Below are positions 11,477 through 23,418 of a stretch of DNA of 64,000 nucleotides, in pieces. Each line of letters opens with the position of its first letter. Within the stretch, counting starts at the first letter, position 1. The translations under genes and the position numbers were made by a program. The notes beneath the pieces are model-generated. The model did no database searches. It had not been told where the DNA came from and saw only the letters and a program-made list of their open reading frames with translations. This DNA is from Daucus carota subsp. sativus (lineage: Eukaryota; Streptophyta; Magnoliopsida; Apiales; Apiaceae), in NCBI RefSeq assembly GCF_001625215.2, contig NC_030389.2, positions 41,467,454 to 41,531,453 on the forward strand, in the 5' to 3' direction.

Positions 11477-12592
11477 CTAGGATCGAATATTACTGAGCCA
11501 CAAACATTCACATGTTGTATCATCTTCGCAGATTGCTGCTGCTATGTGATAACCTGCAGGTGTGCTCTTTGTACATGCAGAACGACAGATTTGCTGGTTG
11601 CCGTTGTTTATCGGTATGGTAGCGCGTTTAAAATTAAGTTGAGGGCCGTCTACATTTTGATCCCAGGGCTCGTGAACTTTCCCTTCCTTCTTCACTTCAT
11701 CTGTCACAAAAGATCTTAGCATTAAATTACCGACAGGCGACAGCGGCGGAGCTATACATACGAGCAATCGGAATAAAAATCTCGTAATGTGTGACGAAGG
11801 ACACACAGTAAGCATAACTCTCGTAGAAATGAATTATTTTCATTGGTAAAATCGACGTGAATGCAAGGGCCTATTAATATTCATTATTTATTCATCAATC
11901 AAAATTTACCATTCTCGTGACAGTTAATGACTATTGTGTGCTCTTGTACCCGCTACAGAAAATTTCAATAAAAATACAAATATTATTTAGTCTCGTCAAC
12001 ATCAATTCTGGATCCGTCACTAAACACATACCATATAAGGGTCGCGGAGAACCACTCCTTAAAATAGAACCATAGAACCACTAGGGTTCTGCTGCAGAAC
12101 CCTAAATTTTAAATAGATTTTTAGGATCTAAATTTAAATACATGTTTTTTTCATGTTTTTTCATCGTTGTGTGTGTTCAAAAATATAATCCATAGATATT
12201 GACAATTTTTTGTGAAGTTCTGCTGCAGAACTCCAACTAATACTTAAAAGTTCTGCTGCAGAACCCTTACCTAATAAGGTAAGAGTTCTATGGTTCTCTA
12301 TCTAATCGTTCTCTCTGGAACATGACCCTAACATATAAATGATTGTTAATTGTAACATGTATATAAGCATTTAGGTGATGTATTTACGTACATATAAACA
12401 ACAGCTACACAAAAATTGTGACAACTTTATATTCATTTTACATGTAACAAGTGTGACGAACATGAAGTAGACAATGTTAATCGTCGAGCTAAAAAATATA
12501 AACACACGCGGTACATATATAAAAGTTGCAATGCTATATACCAGCTGTAAACAATGCAAAATGCAGAGAATCCCGAAAATGATTTTGCCCAT
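11477..12592 (-). pseudogene. Defensin-like copy 3, apparently decayed
   Basis: The signal exon (12542-12592, MGKIIFGILCILHCLQL) and the cysteine exon (11477-11700) are both recognisable, separated by an intron of about 840 nt that contains a hAT-like element (12038-12329). Exon 1 lacks the stretch corresponding to the last residues of copy 1 and 2 exon 1, so at its obvious donor it ends in a different phase (51 nt instead of 79) and the cysteine exon would not be read in frame. The first of the six cysteines is replaced by Gly (INNG), while C-x3-C and C-x-C remain. The last residues are extended (WLSNIRS). An unseen alternative exon could rescue it, but decay is the simpler reading. Confidence 0.6.
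12038..12329. mobile_element. hAT-like MITE, 292 bp (copy A)
   Basis: The ends AGGGTCGCGGAGAACC and its inverted counterpart ...AGAACATGACCCT-like form terminal inverted repeats. Flanks are accatata (12030-12037) and aacatata (12330-12337), 7 of 8 matching, as for hAT elements. The interior has three 'gttctgctgcagaac' palindromes. A second copy, inverted, is at 51683-51959. Confidence 0.7.
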
Positions 12593-12779
12593 AATGCTGC
12601 TTACAAAGGGAGAGTTTGGAGAAATGTTAATTTGCAGTTTCTAACTTGTCAATGGAACACTGTGGGATTTATAGTTAAATTTAGTTACATTCACATACAT
12701 CTTTGTAATCTTGTCTTTAATTATTCATGTCATATATAATGAATTTTTGTTAGTATTTAACCTCTACTTAAATTTTCAT

Positions 12780-13055
12780 ACTCTCTTTATGTCTCTTTTA
12801 CTTTTGACATGTAATCTAAGATGTATGAGAATTATATTTTCAATTATTATTCTTTTGAAATTTTAATGAATAAAATAACTTTAAAATTTAAAAGTAATTA
12901 TGAAAACTATTTTTATATAATTTATAATAAGTGCAAAAAAAAAAAGGCACACAAAAGAAGCCGCGGAAAGAACATGTCTCTTACCCACCTTCCCCCGCTT
13001 ATTTACACTTCTCATTAATTTATGTCTATATATTAAAAGAGGATCGGAGTAAAAC
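12780..13055. mobile_element. Probable worn Stowaway-like fragment
   Basis: 'tactctctttatgtctcttttacttttgac' on the left and 'ttaaaagaggatcggagta' on the right resemble divergent ends of the Stowaway copies elsewhere. The match is weak. I see nothing else in the 12593-13541 gap. Confidence 0.35.
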
Positions 13056-13541
13056 GAGCGGTCAATAAAATAATCGTGAAAAAATAAATTTATCTCTCTT
13101 TAATAAAAAGATAACAAAAATGTTATGACTTTTTAATAAATGCCTCTTTACCATAGACATTGACTTATAAGATGCAATAGCATTGTAATATGCACTTTAG
13201 TGATTTATTCCAAATATTTTGAGTTCAGTTAGTTATCTAGTTGCAAATGAGGGTTGAGATTAATTATATTTTGGCCGTTACCCTTTGCAACACTTGCTTT
13301 CACAATTATTAGTGTTTTAAAATGGTACATGATATAAAAAAGTAGGTTAATTAACTAATTCAAAGAAAACTACATGCATGTAGAAGGAAAAAAGTGCTTA
13401 TTGTTAATCAAGAAACCTATGGCAGCATAAGCTAATGTAACCATAGAGAAAAATATGAAACATCATCAATGCACATAGTGTAAATTATTAAGAGGTTGAT
13501 AGCTACAAGTAGTAGTATCTTTCAAGCTCCGGAAATACTAA

Positions 13542-16500
13542 TTATGATGAGGATGCAGCTGAAGTTTCAATTTTTCGAATAGCCACGATCAGTTCCTGTT
13601 GAATTTTGGGTCTGTCAGGCAACAGAACTATGTCTTTCCATACTTGTGATCCAATCCCCACTATCAATTCTTCACCATCATGTTCACCAGCTGCTGCTGC
13701 ATAAAGTTCCTCGATGGAATCCGCTTCATCGTTCAACTTGCTTACCATTTTCAGACATCTGATTTCATCTGGATCCACTAACAACTTGCTCAATCCATCT
13801 TTGTACCCTATTAACTGCATTCATCAACCAGTGACCACTCAAACACTCCATCTTCATTCATATGTAATAATAGTACTATCTGGAGTGCCAAATAGTCTAG
13901 CTATATGTAATTTGAAACTCTTGAATTCAATGCTAAATTCTACTATTAGTAGTAAATTCTTAGAACTTACAGTAGGTGGAGCACCAATGCCATTGGTGCA
14001 GTAGAGCCTGGCATGATCGACAAGTTGGCAATAATTTGGAAATGCATTAGCAAATCTCTTGTGAGATTTCAACTGTGAATTCACCCTCACTGCCCTTCCA
14101 GTTGCTACAGCCCTCCTGCAATAATATTGCAGATTACTTCCCAACTATAAAAATGTACTCTATTATTCGTAACATTGATGCTTCTAGTAAGAAGTTCGCG
14201 TACCTGATACCTCTAACAACAGCCAAATAAGCATCACAAACAACTCCCACAAGCTCTATTCTATAAGGCCTTCGTTTGCCTATTTTTTCATAACCTTCTT
14301 CGTTTTCATCTATTTTTTCCCAGTAGTTCTCAATAACAGTCCCATCATCTTGGACAATATAGCCAACTCCCATGCGATAGCGATGCTTATGAATGTCACG
14401 TGCCATGACAATTGTCTGTTGGACAAAGGGCTCCCATGAAAATGTACCATCCATGATCACATCCCTCCCTTCATTCAGTGCTGTGACTAGGAGTGATGAT
14501 GCAGCATCTGTCGATGTTTGATGCACCTGTTTCAGTTAAATGATATTGAATTTAGTCCTTCCGTGAGAACGAACTTTATAGAAATTCACTACAACCTATG
14601 CATTAGTCTTAAATTTATAACTTCAAGTCCTATTCCGGAAATTCTATAAAATACCAGTTCAGCAGTTTGAAGCATATCCTGATGATGTCCCCTGGAGCTA
14701 ATAGCTCTATAGATCACATCCCTCTCCTTAAACGCATCCGCTTCCACTACTACTGCATTTGTTCCAGCTCCAGACCAAAATGAACTGCTCAAATTGTTAA
14801 AATTCTTTATTAAAAAAAGATAATCAAGGCGCGAAATTCTCAGCTATTTTTTAAAATGAGAGGATCCTCATTAATATATATTCATAATTTCGAAGATTTG
14901 AAGTATATACTCATTGAGGAGGTCTTTGAGGACAGTGCTCTTTCCAGCTCCCATACCACCACCCATGAAAAGGAGCACAGGACTTCTTTCATTGTGAGCC
15001 ACGGGTACCATGAGCCCAGTTGAATCTTCTGGCCCGTTTGATGACCCAATGGCCTTCATTTCCTCCACTAAAAGAGATATTGCTCTTGTCACTTTCAGAT
15101 CCTTTGTTACCTTCTCGAATCTCTTCTTCCTGAGTTATAATTGCCAATTTAAATTAAATCAGATTTTTTAGTCAACTCAAATTCTATTTCCTGATATTTT
15201 AGAAACCTACAGAGTAGTTATGTCTACATTAACCACTTTTCTTTTATGTTTCATGTAGTATTAAACACTAGGCCCCATTTTGTTTACCAGAAGCGGAAGC
15301 TGCAGCTTCTTGGTTTTCGCTTTTCATAACTCGTTTGTATAAATAAGTAAAAATACTTTTAAGAAATTGAGAACACTAGCTTCTGTTTTAGAATTCTACT
15401 TTTTTTTCCAAAAACTTTATTAACTTCTCACTTCTAATCCACTTTTTATTTTAAACCACAAATCACTTTTTTTAAGTTTGTCGAGACGGCCCCTAGAATT
15501 TAATGATACTGAAGGAGCATCGCAAGCTGGCATCAACAAAGGGACATACAGTTATGGTCCAAAGAAGAAGAAAATGAGATGTTTTGACATTGATTCTGAT
15601 TTTGGATTTTTGGATAAGATATTTGAGGAGATTTCTATGCAAGACAACTCTATTTGGGAGATGCCAAGATGTCTCCACCACAAGTCAAAATCCACAATTA
15701 CACAAATATAGAAATTGTATGTTGTGCATCACAGCGGTACAAAATTGTTCTTACTTTGCTATTTGTTTGGTGGCCCGTATTATTATCATTGTTTAGAGTC
15801 GAATTGTCTACTTTCCTAATAATTGGGAAGATAAGTTTGTACCTGATCCGGTAGGTAAAAATAAACAGTAGATAGAATTCAACTTACTTTTTGTACCGAG
15901 TTTTGGAATAATTTGAACTAGGGAAAATAGATTTTTTTGCCACTCAACTTATAGTGTTTTTAGAAACTTACTACCCAACTAAATTTTTTATTCTTTTAGT
16001 CACTAATGTTAGGTTTGGTTTTATTTTTAGCTACCAACTTAGGTTTGGATTTGATTACCAGCATTATTATAATTTTTTTGTCGCTAAACTTATTGCGTTT
16101 TTAGAAACTAACCACTGAACTATAATTTTTTTATTTTACTCACTAGTGTTAAATTTAGCTCTTTTTTTTGTCACTGAAGTTAGATTCAAATTTGATTATA
16201 AGCATTACATTTTATGTGTATCATTATTAAAATATAGTGGTAGTCGGTAATATTTTGATGATTTGATATATATTTGTATTTTTATATGTAGTACTTTTTA
16301 TGTCTTCAAGGTCGCTTACCTTGGATGAAAAGAATTTTACACGCATAGTATGGCCTTTAAAAGATGTAGTTTATCTCTATTTATTTATCTCGAAAATTAA
16401 GTTTTCCTCTCTATTTATTTATCTCGAAAATTATAATAAGATAAAGTTATGAAAATTTTTGAAGATAAATTTAAGAGAGATCTTAGACTGAGCTAGTCCA

Positions 16501-19146
16501 TTGAAAGTTTAATAGCGAAAGATGATGCGTCATATCACTCAATTACACTTTATCTTATGAGAGAGGGCGAATTGTTTGAAATCATTGATTTCATATTCAT
16601 GATTTATTGAATTTTTAAAATCTAATTACTATTTTTCCTGATTTTAATTTTTCATCGGCTCATTTTATATTATTATTGCTATATATAAGGATATAAACAT
16701 ACGACACATCATCAAAGATTAGATACTATCACTATGTATAAATGATGCTACAAAAAATTATCATAATGCCAATAATCAAATCCAAACCTAAGTTGGTGGC
16801 TAAAAACAAAACCAAACCTAACATTAGTGATTAAAAAAATAAAAAAATTAGTTGAGTGGTAAGTTTCTAAAAACACTATAAATTGAGTTGCAAAAAAATC
16901 TATTTTCTCTTTGAACTATCGTTTGATATTATTATAGGTTCGTGTTCTTTTAGAACAGCTATATGTTTGAAGAACGGCTTACCAAAATTGCACGAATTTT
17001 CAACACAGTGAAGATGTAAGGTAATACTCCCTCCGTCCCATTTTAGTTGTCACATTTCTATTTTTGTTGGTCAAATTGACTAATCTTTGACCAAAATATT
17101 ATAAGTCATTATTTCATTATTTTAAAAAACTAAAAATTACATCTTAAAGTAGATTAAAAGTTATTTCCAGCGACATATTTTTTTTATTTTTTCACTTGAT
17201 AAAATATTAATAAATTTGAATTAAATTTTGGTCAATTCGATCGCCCAAAAGTGACAACTAAAGTGAGACAGGAGGAGTACTATCATTTATTTTTAGTCAA
17301 CACGGTGAAGATGTAAACTGTAAAGTAATATAGAGTATCATTTATTTTTGTTTGGTAAGTCAAGGATGAATCTTTGGAAGGTAAAAACGTTACTTCTAGA
17401 AGAAAAATTGACTTCACCGCTAATAATTTTGTCATCACTAAGGAAATCATAATCATGCATGACAGGATTGATAGCAATGACTTCTCCTCACCATTCTTGA
17501 TTTCTTCCATACCACTTATCCTAACCATTTTCACATGCTATTGACAATATTATTTTAAAAATTCAACTTTTTTTTTTGGTCATATAAAAATTCAACTTGT
17601 TACATAAAACTTAAAAAAATTGAAGATTAAAATATCAGAGAAAAGAATGAGGTCAAACCTTGTAACTAATCCACTTATATCGGTTATATTTAGCAAAGCT
17701 CTTGGTGCATAATTCCACATTATCTATTATCATATTAATAATATATTTTATTTATAATAATTTTAAAATATAATATTATTTTTAAGATATTAGTAATTAT
17801 TATATAACTAATGTAACGAAGTAAAATATCTTATAAATTTAACAAATTTTATAGAATATAATACAGGTCCAATTTAAATAATTATTTTTAGCCTGACATA
17901 GAGATGCTGTCAAGTAACATCATATCTTTTGTTTGGTAAGCCAAGGATGGATCTATCGAAGGGGAAAACATCAATTCTAGAAGAAAAACTGATTTCACCA
18001 CTACTTTTTTGTCAAGATTAACGAAATCATTATCAATGCATGACAGCATTGATAGCAATGGCTTCTCCTAACCATTTTTCCATACGAGTTATCCTAACCA
18101 TTTTCACATGCTAATTAATAACAACAATATTTATAAAAAATCAGCTTGTTGTTACTTAAAACTTAAAAAACTTAAAGATTAAAAAATAGAGAAACGAATG
18201 AGGTCAAACCTTGTAGCTGCCATTACCATGTTCTTGAGCTTCTTCTGCTCAGAGTCAACGCTTAACACCTGCAACAAATCGCATGATCATGATATATCAT
18301 ATACATGGAATCTTATAATCCTTCCGTCTGAGGTCATTTTTTTTACCATTTTATTTCACTATTTGGAATATATATATTAATTTTGTTATAAAATATAGTT
18401 TCATAATTTTTTTTATAAGAATCTGAACATTATACTTTATAAAGGGAAAAAAAAAACTAAGTGAAAATGCATGTCAAACCCTAAGTCCCCGATATAAAGA
18501 ACCTAGGAGACGGAGGGAGCATATACAGTAGTCATATATGTGATATTAGAAATATGAAAAACGAATGACTGGATCAAATTGGTATAGAAGGAGGTAAAAT
18601 TAACCTGAGTGATCATGTCAGAAGCCTGAGACCAGTGATATGCAAAATAGGATAAAATGCATCTGTCAAATTCTTCCAATAGTTTTCCATACAGCAAATC
18701 AGCTTCTGGCTGAGAAATAAAATATTCATATATCTTCTCTTCACAAACTTTCCCTTGCTTCAAATACTCATATGCCAGTTTGCTTAGTTCTGGACATTCA
18801 CTCCCATCTGTGAATCCAATCTGCCTTGCTGCACACATAAGTACAGATATAATATAAGTAATCAACCTGTCTAAAACCGTTACGTGTTTCAGTCAGGCTT
18901 ACGATGATCATATAATATCCTAACAGGCTTAATAAACGCGATAAGTATGTTGTAGGTCGTCGTCTCGACCTGAGCCAAACTTTTAGGTAGATAAATGATA
19001 TGAAAATAGGGTAAAGTGTACTGACCAACATAATTAGCAAAATTTTCTAGCGTTGAATGATGGCTTGATTCTGAACTCCCCAACCTTGGAACAAGAGAAT
19101 GATGGTCGTCTTTGTGTGCTTTGTGTTTATGTCGAAGATAATGCAT
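13542..19146 (-). CDS. Zeta-toxin-fold P-loop kinase-like protein, 8 exons
   Basis: Exons on the minus strand are 19026-19146, 18605-18828, 18210-18268, 14911-15129, 14655-14784, 14204-14526, 13971-14115 and 13542-13814. All phases agree and give 497 residues. The protein is an intact host gene of a conserved plant family annotated as P-loop NTPases with a zeta-toxin-like kinase domain. Residues 1-134 form a helical N-terminal part (ARQIGFTDGSECPELSKLA). The Walker A loop GGGMGAGKST is at about 191-200. Further marks are VVVEADAFKERDVIYRA, TALNEGRDVIMDGTFSWEP (the strand with conserved Asp) and an Arg-rich helical C-terminal part (RRAVATGRAVRVNSQL). No signal peptide is seen. Substrate in plants is unknown to me. 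Intron 3 (about 3.1 kb) carries a Mutator-like element, two smaller elements and a direct duplication reaching into exon 3. A TATA stretch lies at about 19252-19262. Confidence 0.85.
15270..15495. mobile_element. Probable small TIR element in intron 3
   Basis: The left end 'ctaggccccattttgttt' and right end 'gtcgagacggcccctag' form a short inverted pair about 225 bp apart, with AT-rich sequence between. Family and target duplication are not clear. Confidence 0.4.
15921..16909. mobile_element. Mutator-like non-autonomous element, 989 bp
   Basis: Long terminal inverted repeats of about 170 bp start GGGAAAATAGATTTTTTTGC and end in the near-perfect complement. The element is flanked by a perfect 9-bp duplication, tttgaacta, at 15912-15920 and 16910-16918. 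A second, partial copy of the left repeat follows it in direct orientation at about 16070-16215. No transposase frame is present. Long TIRs plus a 9-bp target are typical of Mutator-like elements. Confidence 0.8.
17025..17279. mobile_element. Stowaway-like MITE
   Basis: TACTCCCTCCGTCCCATTTT on the left is matched by the inverted 'aagtgagacaggaggagta' on the right. Length 255 bp, TA borders. It lies in intron 3 of the kinase-like gene. Confidence 0.8.
17349..18217. repeat. Direct duplication of about 300 bp inside and beside exon 3
   Basis: 17349-17668 and 17927-18217 are diverged copies: both start 'ttttgtttggtaag', pass through 'ttctagaagaaaaa' and 'atgcatgaca.cattgatagcaatg', and end 'gaatgaggtcaaaccttgta'. 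The downstream copy ends across the true 5' splice site of exon 3 (minus strand), so the other copy carries a decoy donor. About 80% identity by eye. Confidence 0.7.
18316..18523. mobile_element. Stowaway-like MITE in intron 2 of the kinase-like gene
   Basis: 'TAATCCTTCCGTCTGAGG' and the inverted 'ctaggagacggagggagcata' mark the ends. Length about 208 bp. It fills most of the 336-nt intron between exons 2 and 3. Confidence 0.65.
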
Positions 19147-19377
19147 TTTGAGAGAAAAAATTTGGTGATGGCTGATCTGAGCAGCAGCAATATATTTCTG
19201 CGGTGAGTAGTTATCCTTTAGAGTTGTGAATTGTTTGTAGAATTGATCATTCTATATATAGAGGGAGGAGAGCTATAGAGAAAGCGAAGCGTGTAAGGTG
19301 TGCTTCTAACATGTTATTTGGATGACTGTTTAGTCTTCTGGGAAAAACTTACGGATTTTAACGGTATGAGTAAAAAT

Positions 19378-19619
19378 TACTCCCTCCGTCCGCATGAGTT
19401 ATATACATTGGACGAGTACGCAGGCAGTAAAGTATAGTTCTGTAACTTATAACTTATTTTTAAAATTTTTTTTTTCTGAATAACAGTTTGAATGTTATAT
19501 TTTTATTTAGAAAATGAAAATTTTAAAAATAAACTATAGAACTATATTTTATAAGAGTATTGAAGTGCGTGTTGAGCAGTGAAAAAGAAACGTATAGAAT
19601 TAAACGGGACTGAGAAGTA
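19378..19619. mobile_element. Stowaway-like MITE
   Basis: TACTCCCTCCGTCCGCATGA at the left and 'taaacgggactgagaagta' at the right, TA-bordered, 242 bp. The interior 'aaaatgaaaattttaaaaataa' resembles the copy at 32377. Confidence 0.65.
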
Positions 19620-19857
19620 GAGAATTGTTTGTTATTTAAGATCGGTAGAAAATATATTAAAAATACAAATTGTTACGGTATAATATTATATTATATAATC
19701 AAATGAGGAAGGTATGAGATTGAGAACCTACCTACTCGCAGCGAATTAGATAGATACACTTGAATTTAGAATTTAATTCAACAATTCACAGCAAGATATC
19801 AATGTGTGCAGTGTTCCTGCATGTTACTTGTTTCTGAATATATACATATATGACTAT

Positions 19858-19992
19858 GATTTTTAGGGGAATTATCTTTTATACTGTTTTTTCAATTTTA
19901 TTTTCAAAAATACTACCTTATTCAATCTTATTTTCAAAAGTACTAGCTTCTCTAAAATATTTTCAAAAATACTATCTTTTTGAAAATATTTT

Positions 19993-20031
<39 letters not shown>

Positions 20032-20237
20032 CTCTAAAGATGAGGTCGAAAATGACATTTGAAAACCGAAACTTGAAATCAGGATTTGTAGTTGCATATA
20101 TGGTTGCATATGCAACCACAGTATTTTTGAAAATATTTTAGAGAAGGTAGTATTTTTGAAAATAAGATTGGAGAAAATAGTATTTTTGAAAATAAGATCG
20201 GAGAAGATAGTATGAATAAAAAAAACCCTAATTTTTA
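19858..20237. mobile_element. Inverted-repeat element with (TA)n core
   Basis: The left arm 'ttttcaaaaatactacctta' type units recur inverted on the right arm as 'aagatagtatttttgaaaa' units, each arm carrying three of them. The middle holds a TA dinucleotide run (about 19997-20030). Ends are 'tttttagggg' and 'ccctaattttt'. No coding frame. Confidence 0.6.
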
Positions 20238-20793
20238 CCTTTTGGACGGTGCCTTAACCTAACAAGTATGATCACCTTTTTCTTAAAAGAAAATTATTTC
20301 ATTGCATATATCTTAAAATATATCTAAATAATATTGTAGTTGATAAAGTTGTTTAAACTCGATTGGCATATGTGGATTTGAAATTTCAAATACTCTTATT
20401 AAAAATTTTTATATTTTTCTAAGAATAAAATTTATAATTTGTCATGGAATATGACACTTCTATATAATTACTTTTATCAGTAATAATATCATATCTTTGA
20501 CTTGTATTTGTAGTAAACATTTATATTTGATTTTTCCATGTAATACTCTTATATTATATAAAATATAATATAACTAATTTATGATTGTAAAATAAATTGT
20601 TGATTTAAAATTTTTATTAAAAAAGTATATGAAATAGATAAATGAAAAATGTAAACTGAATTAAAATAAGTTAGTTTTTATAAGTTAGTTGACCATGAGA
20701 GATACATTCCTATAAATTAGTTTTTACATGGGTATGTTTTCCCGATATTTTATTTCATAGACATATATAAATATATAGGGGTTTACTCCACTA

Positions 20794-21801
20794 GAAACTA
20801 AATTAGCCTAGAAACTAGAAGTAGTCCTTAATCAATTTTTCACCACTGTTTTTACCGGCATAAATCACTAATTTGTATATTATATATCACTATGTTATAT
20901 ATAAGAAATATGAAAAATATAGATATATAAATGCACATATATATAACGTATATCATCATTATCTTCACTCATACTACATCGATCAAACTACTTGCATCAT
21001 TATCAACCTCAGCCATTACCTATAACCATGATTTGCCTATACAGTAAAAACTCTATAAATTAATAATGACGAGACCGGGGAAATTTATTAATTTAGAGAG
21101 TTATTAATTTATTGATAAATTAATAATTATTAATTCAAAGAGTTTTTAACCGATTATACGCTACATACCAAATAAAAAGGCAAATTAGTCTATGCCTCTT
21201 ACTCACTTAGAAATACATTGCTACGAACTTTGGGACTCAACATAAATTGGTAACTACTGTAATAATGACTTTTGAAGTACTGTACGGTAAATGTAAACAA
21301 GAGGAATAAATATGTTCAATGTCCAGTATTTTTAAGCAAGTTTCCATGAATTATTAATTCATGATTTTTCTGGGATCGAAAATTATAAAGAGATCTCCCG
21401 AAAAATTATTATCTTATTATTTTATCGAGTTTTTTCAATTTTTTACATTGGCCCAGGTCGGGACCGGACAAATTTATTATTTTAGAGAGTTTATTAATTT
21501 ACCGAGCATTAATCTAAAGAGTTTCTAATGTAGCTCCTTGTCACCATAACTTGTAACTACTAATGATTATCTACCACCACCACACACCTCATCTTGTCGT
21601 TTTGGAGCTCCTACAACTATAATTGATCATCAATAATCAACCACTAATAACAATCATAAGTAAATTATCTTAATTATTAAAAATAAAATTGATAATATTA
21701 CTGTATAAAATAGTGATTAACAACATATAAACTTGTGATTTCTGGAGTTATAAACGGTGATAGAAGGAATGGTTTCTGGTTTCTAGAATAACATTGGTTT
21801 C
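20794..21801. mobile_element. Inverted-repeat element of about 1 kb with a nested element
   Basis: The left end 'gaaactaaattagcctagaa' and, inverted, 'ttctagaataacattggtttc' mark diverged TIRs that continue for some 80 bp ('aaatcactaatttgtata' versus 'aaatcacaagtttatat'). A second element sits inside at 21041-21532. Confidence 0.5.
21041..21532. mobile_element. Nested inverted-repeat element
   Basis: 'acagtaaaaactctataaat' on the left and the inverted 'aaagagtttctaatgt' on the right, both followed inward by 'gaccgggaaatttattaattt'-like sequence. It interrupts the 20794-21801 element. Confidence 0.5.
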
Positions 21802-21821
21802 CATTTGATTACTTAGCTATA

Positions 21822-22087
21822 TACTCCCTCCGTCCCTTTTTACTTGTCCCTTTTGAAAAAATAACGCATCTTAAGAAAATGTTAGGTGGATATCTTGTTT
21901 TCATACATATCCCTAATAAATGTAATGAATTAGATAGAGTTGTGTATATATATATGCTAGTCAAACATTGGAAGTTGTTACATTTTGAAAAAACATACAA
22001 AAAGTTGCTTTGAAAAGAGAAGTGGACAAGTAATTTGGGACAATTTTTTTTTTCAAAAGGGACATGTAAAAAGGGACGGAGGGAGTA
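21822..22087. mobile_element. Stowaway-like MITE, well preserved
   Basis: TACTCCCTCCGTCCCTTTTT and its exact inverted match 'aaaaagggacggagggagta' give TIRs of over 30 bp. Length 266 bp. The near-identity of the ends suggests a fairly young insertion. Confidence 0.85.
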
Positions 22088-22582
22088 TAAATTAATGAAT
22101 ATATTACATCTTGATAATCCAATTCTTCATAATTCAATTATTGCTCAACAAGTTTTAATTGGATTGGATAAAACTAAACATTTGTTGTATATATTATTAG
22201 TTGATTTCAAAAAATTATATCTAAAATACAATAAAAACAAATCAAATTATTATCAAAATAATAATAAAAGAAAATTAAAAATCACAGCCACGTGCTATGT
22301 TACTCTTTTGACAGGAGATATTCAACACAATTCACGGTACGTTTTTGTAGAATACTGAATCTGACTTTTAGAATAGTATTGAATATTTGTTTCAAAAAAA
22401 GAATAGTATTGAATATTAAAATACAGTAAGTTGAAATAAGGTTTTTTTTTTTTTTTTTTAAGAAAGTTGAAATAAGTTGTTAGGAGGCTTATGACGAACT
22501 ATGATAATTTCATAACAGACAAGCCGAGGGTTGGTAGCAATTCTCAACAGTATAATACAAAGTCAACCGAAGATACTGTATA

Positions 22583-22959
22583 TACTCCCTCCGTCCCTAT
22601 CTGTCCATTTTTAAAATTTTCGCATATATTTAAAAAATTTAGGTTTGATAAGAAACTTTCAGCAATACCTTTGTTTGATGCCTTAATTGTAGGAAAATAC
22701 TGGTGAGATTACTCCATCATCCAATACAAATTTAATGAAGCAGTGAGTAATAATCATGATATCTATAGCTAGAAGAACAAAGTCAAAGACTCTTCCGGTT
22801 TTTAAATGAGTTATTGGTATTAAACTAACATGTTTATCAGTCACGTTGAAAACATAAATAAGGATAAAAATGAAATTTTTTGCTTTGGTTATATAAATGG
22901 ACAGATAAATAGGGACAAATTTTTACTTTCTTGACAGATAAATAGGGACGGAGGGAGTA
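22583..22959. mobile_element. Stowaway-like MITE with duplicated right end
   Basis: TACTCCCTCCGTCCCTATCT on the left; 'agataaatagggacggagggagta' on the right. A second copy of the inner right end ('acagataaatagggacaaa') precedes it by about 40 bp. Length 377 bp. Confidence 0.8.
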
Positions 22960-23168
22960 CAAATTTAAGCATCATAATTTTACAAGCCTGCAAGGCCACG
23001 AAAAACCATGACCATTTATATTTATTTCAATTGGGCCGGTCAATATGTTTAATGTGAAACTAAAATGTTGAATATTAAAAAAAGTTTTTAAGAAATTATA
23101 AATGCAGATTTTGATGTGTTATGTAGATAAATATATTCTAATAATATCAAGGAAAAAAACTAAAAATA

Positions 23169-23418
23169 TACTCCTTTCGTCTCTCTCAATTCTTAACATT
23201 GGGGGACGGGGCGCGGCACACACTTTAATGCGTCTAGAAAATATAATTTTGTAACTTTTTTTAAAATTTTTCTTTTTCTAACTAAAAATTCAATGTCTAA
23301 ATTTTTGTTCAAAATTTTTTTTTAAAAAAGTTATAGAAATATCTTTTATAGGCGCATTAAAAGTGCGTGTCAAGCAGTGAAAAAGAAATGTTAAGAAATG
23401 AGAGGGATAGAGGGAGTA
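23169..23418. mobile_element. Stowaway-like MITE
   Basis: 'TACTCCTTTCGTCTCTCTCA' and the inverted 'tgagagggatagagggagta' mark a 250-bp TA-bordered element. Confidence 0.75.
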
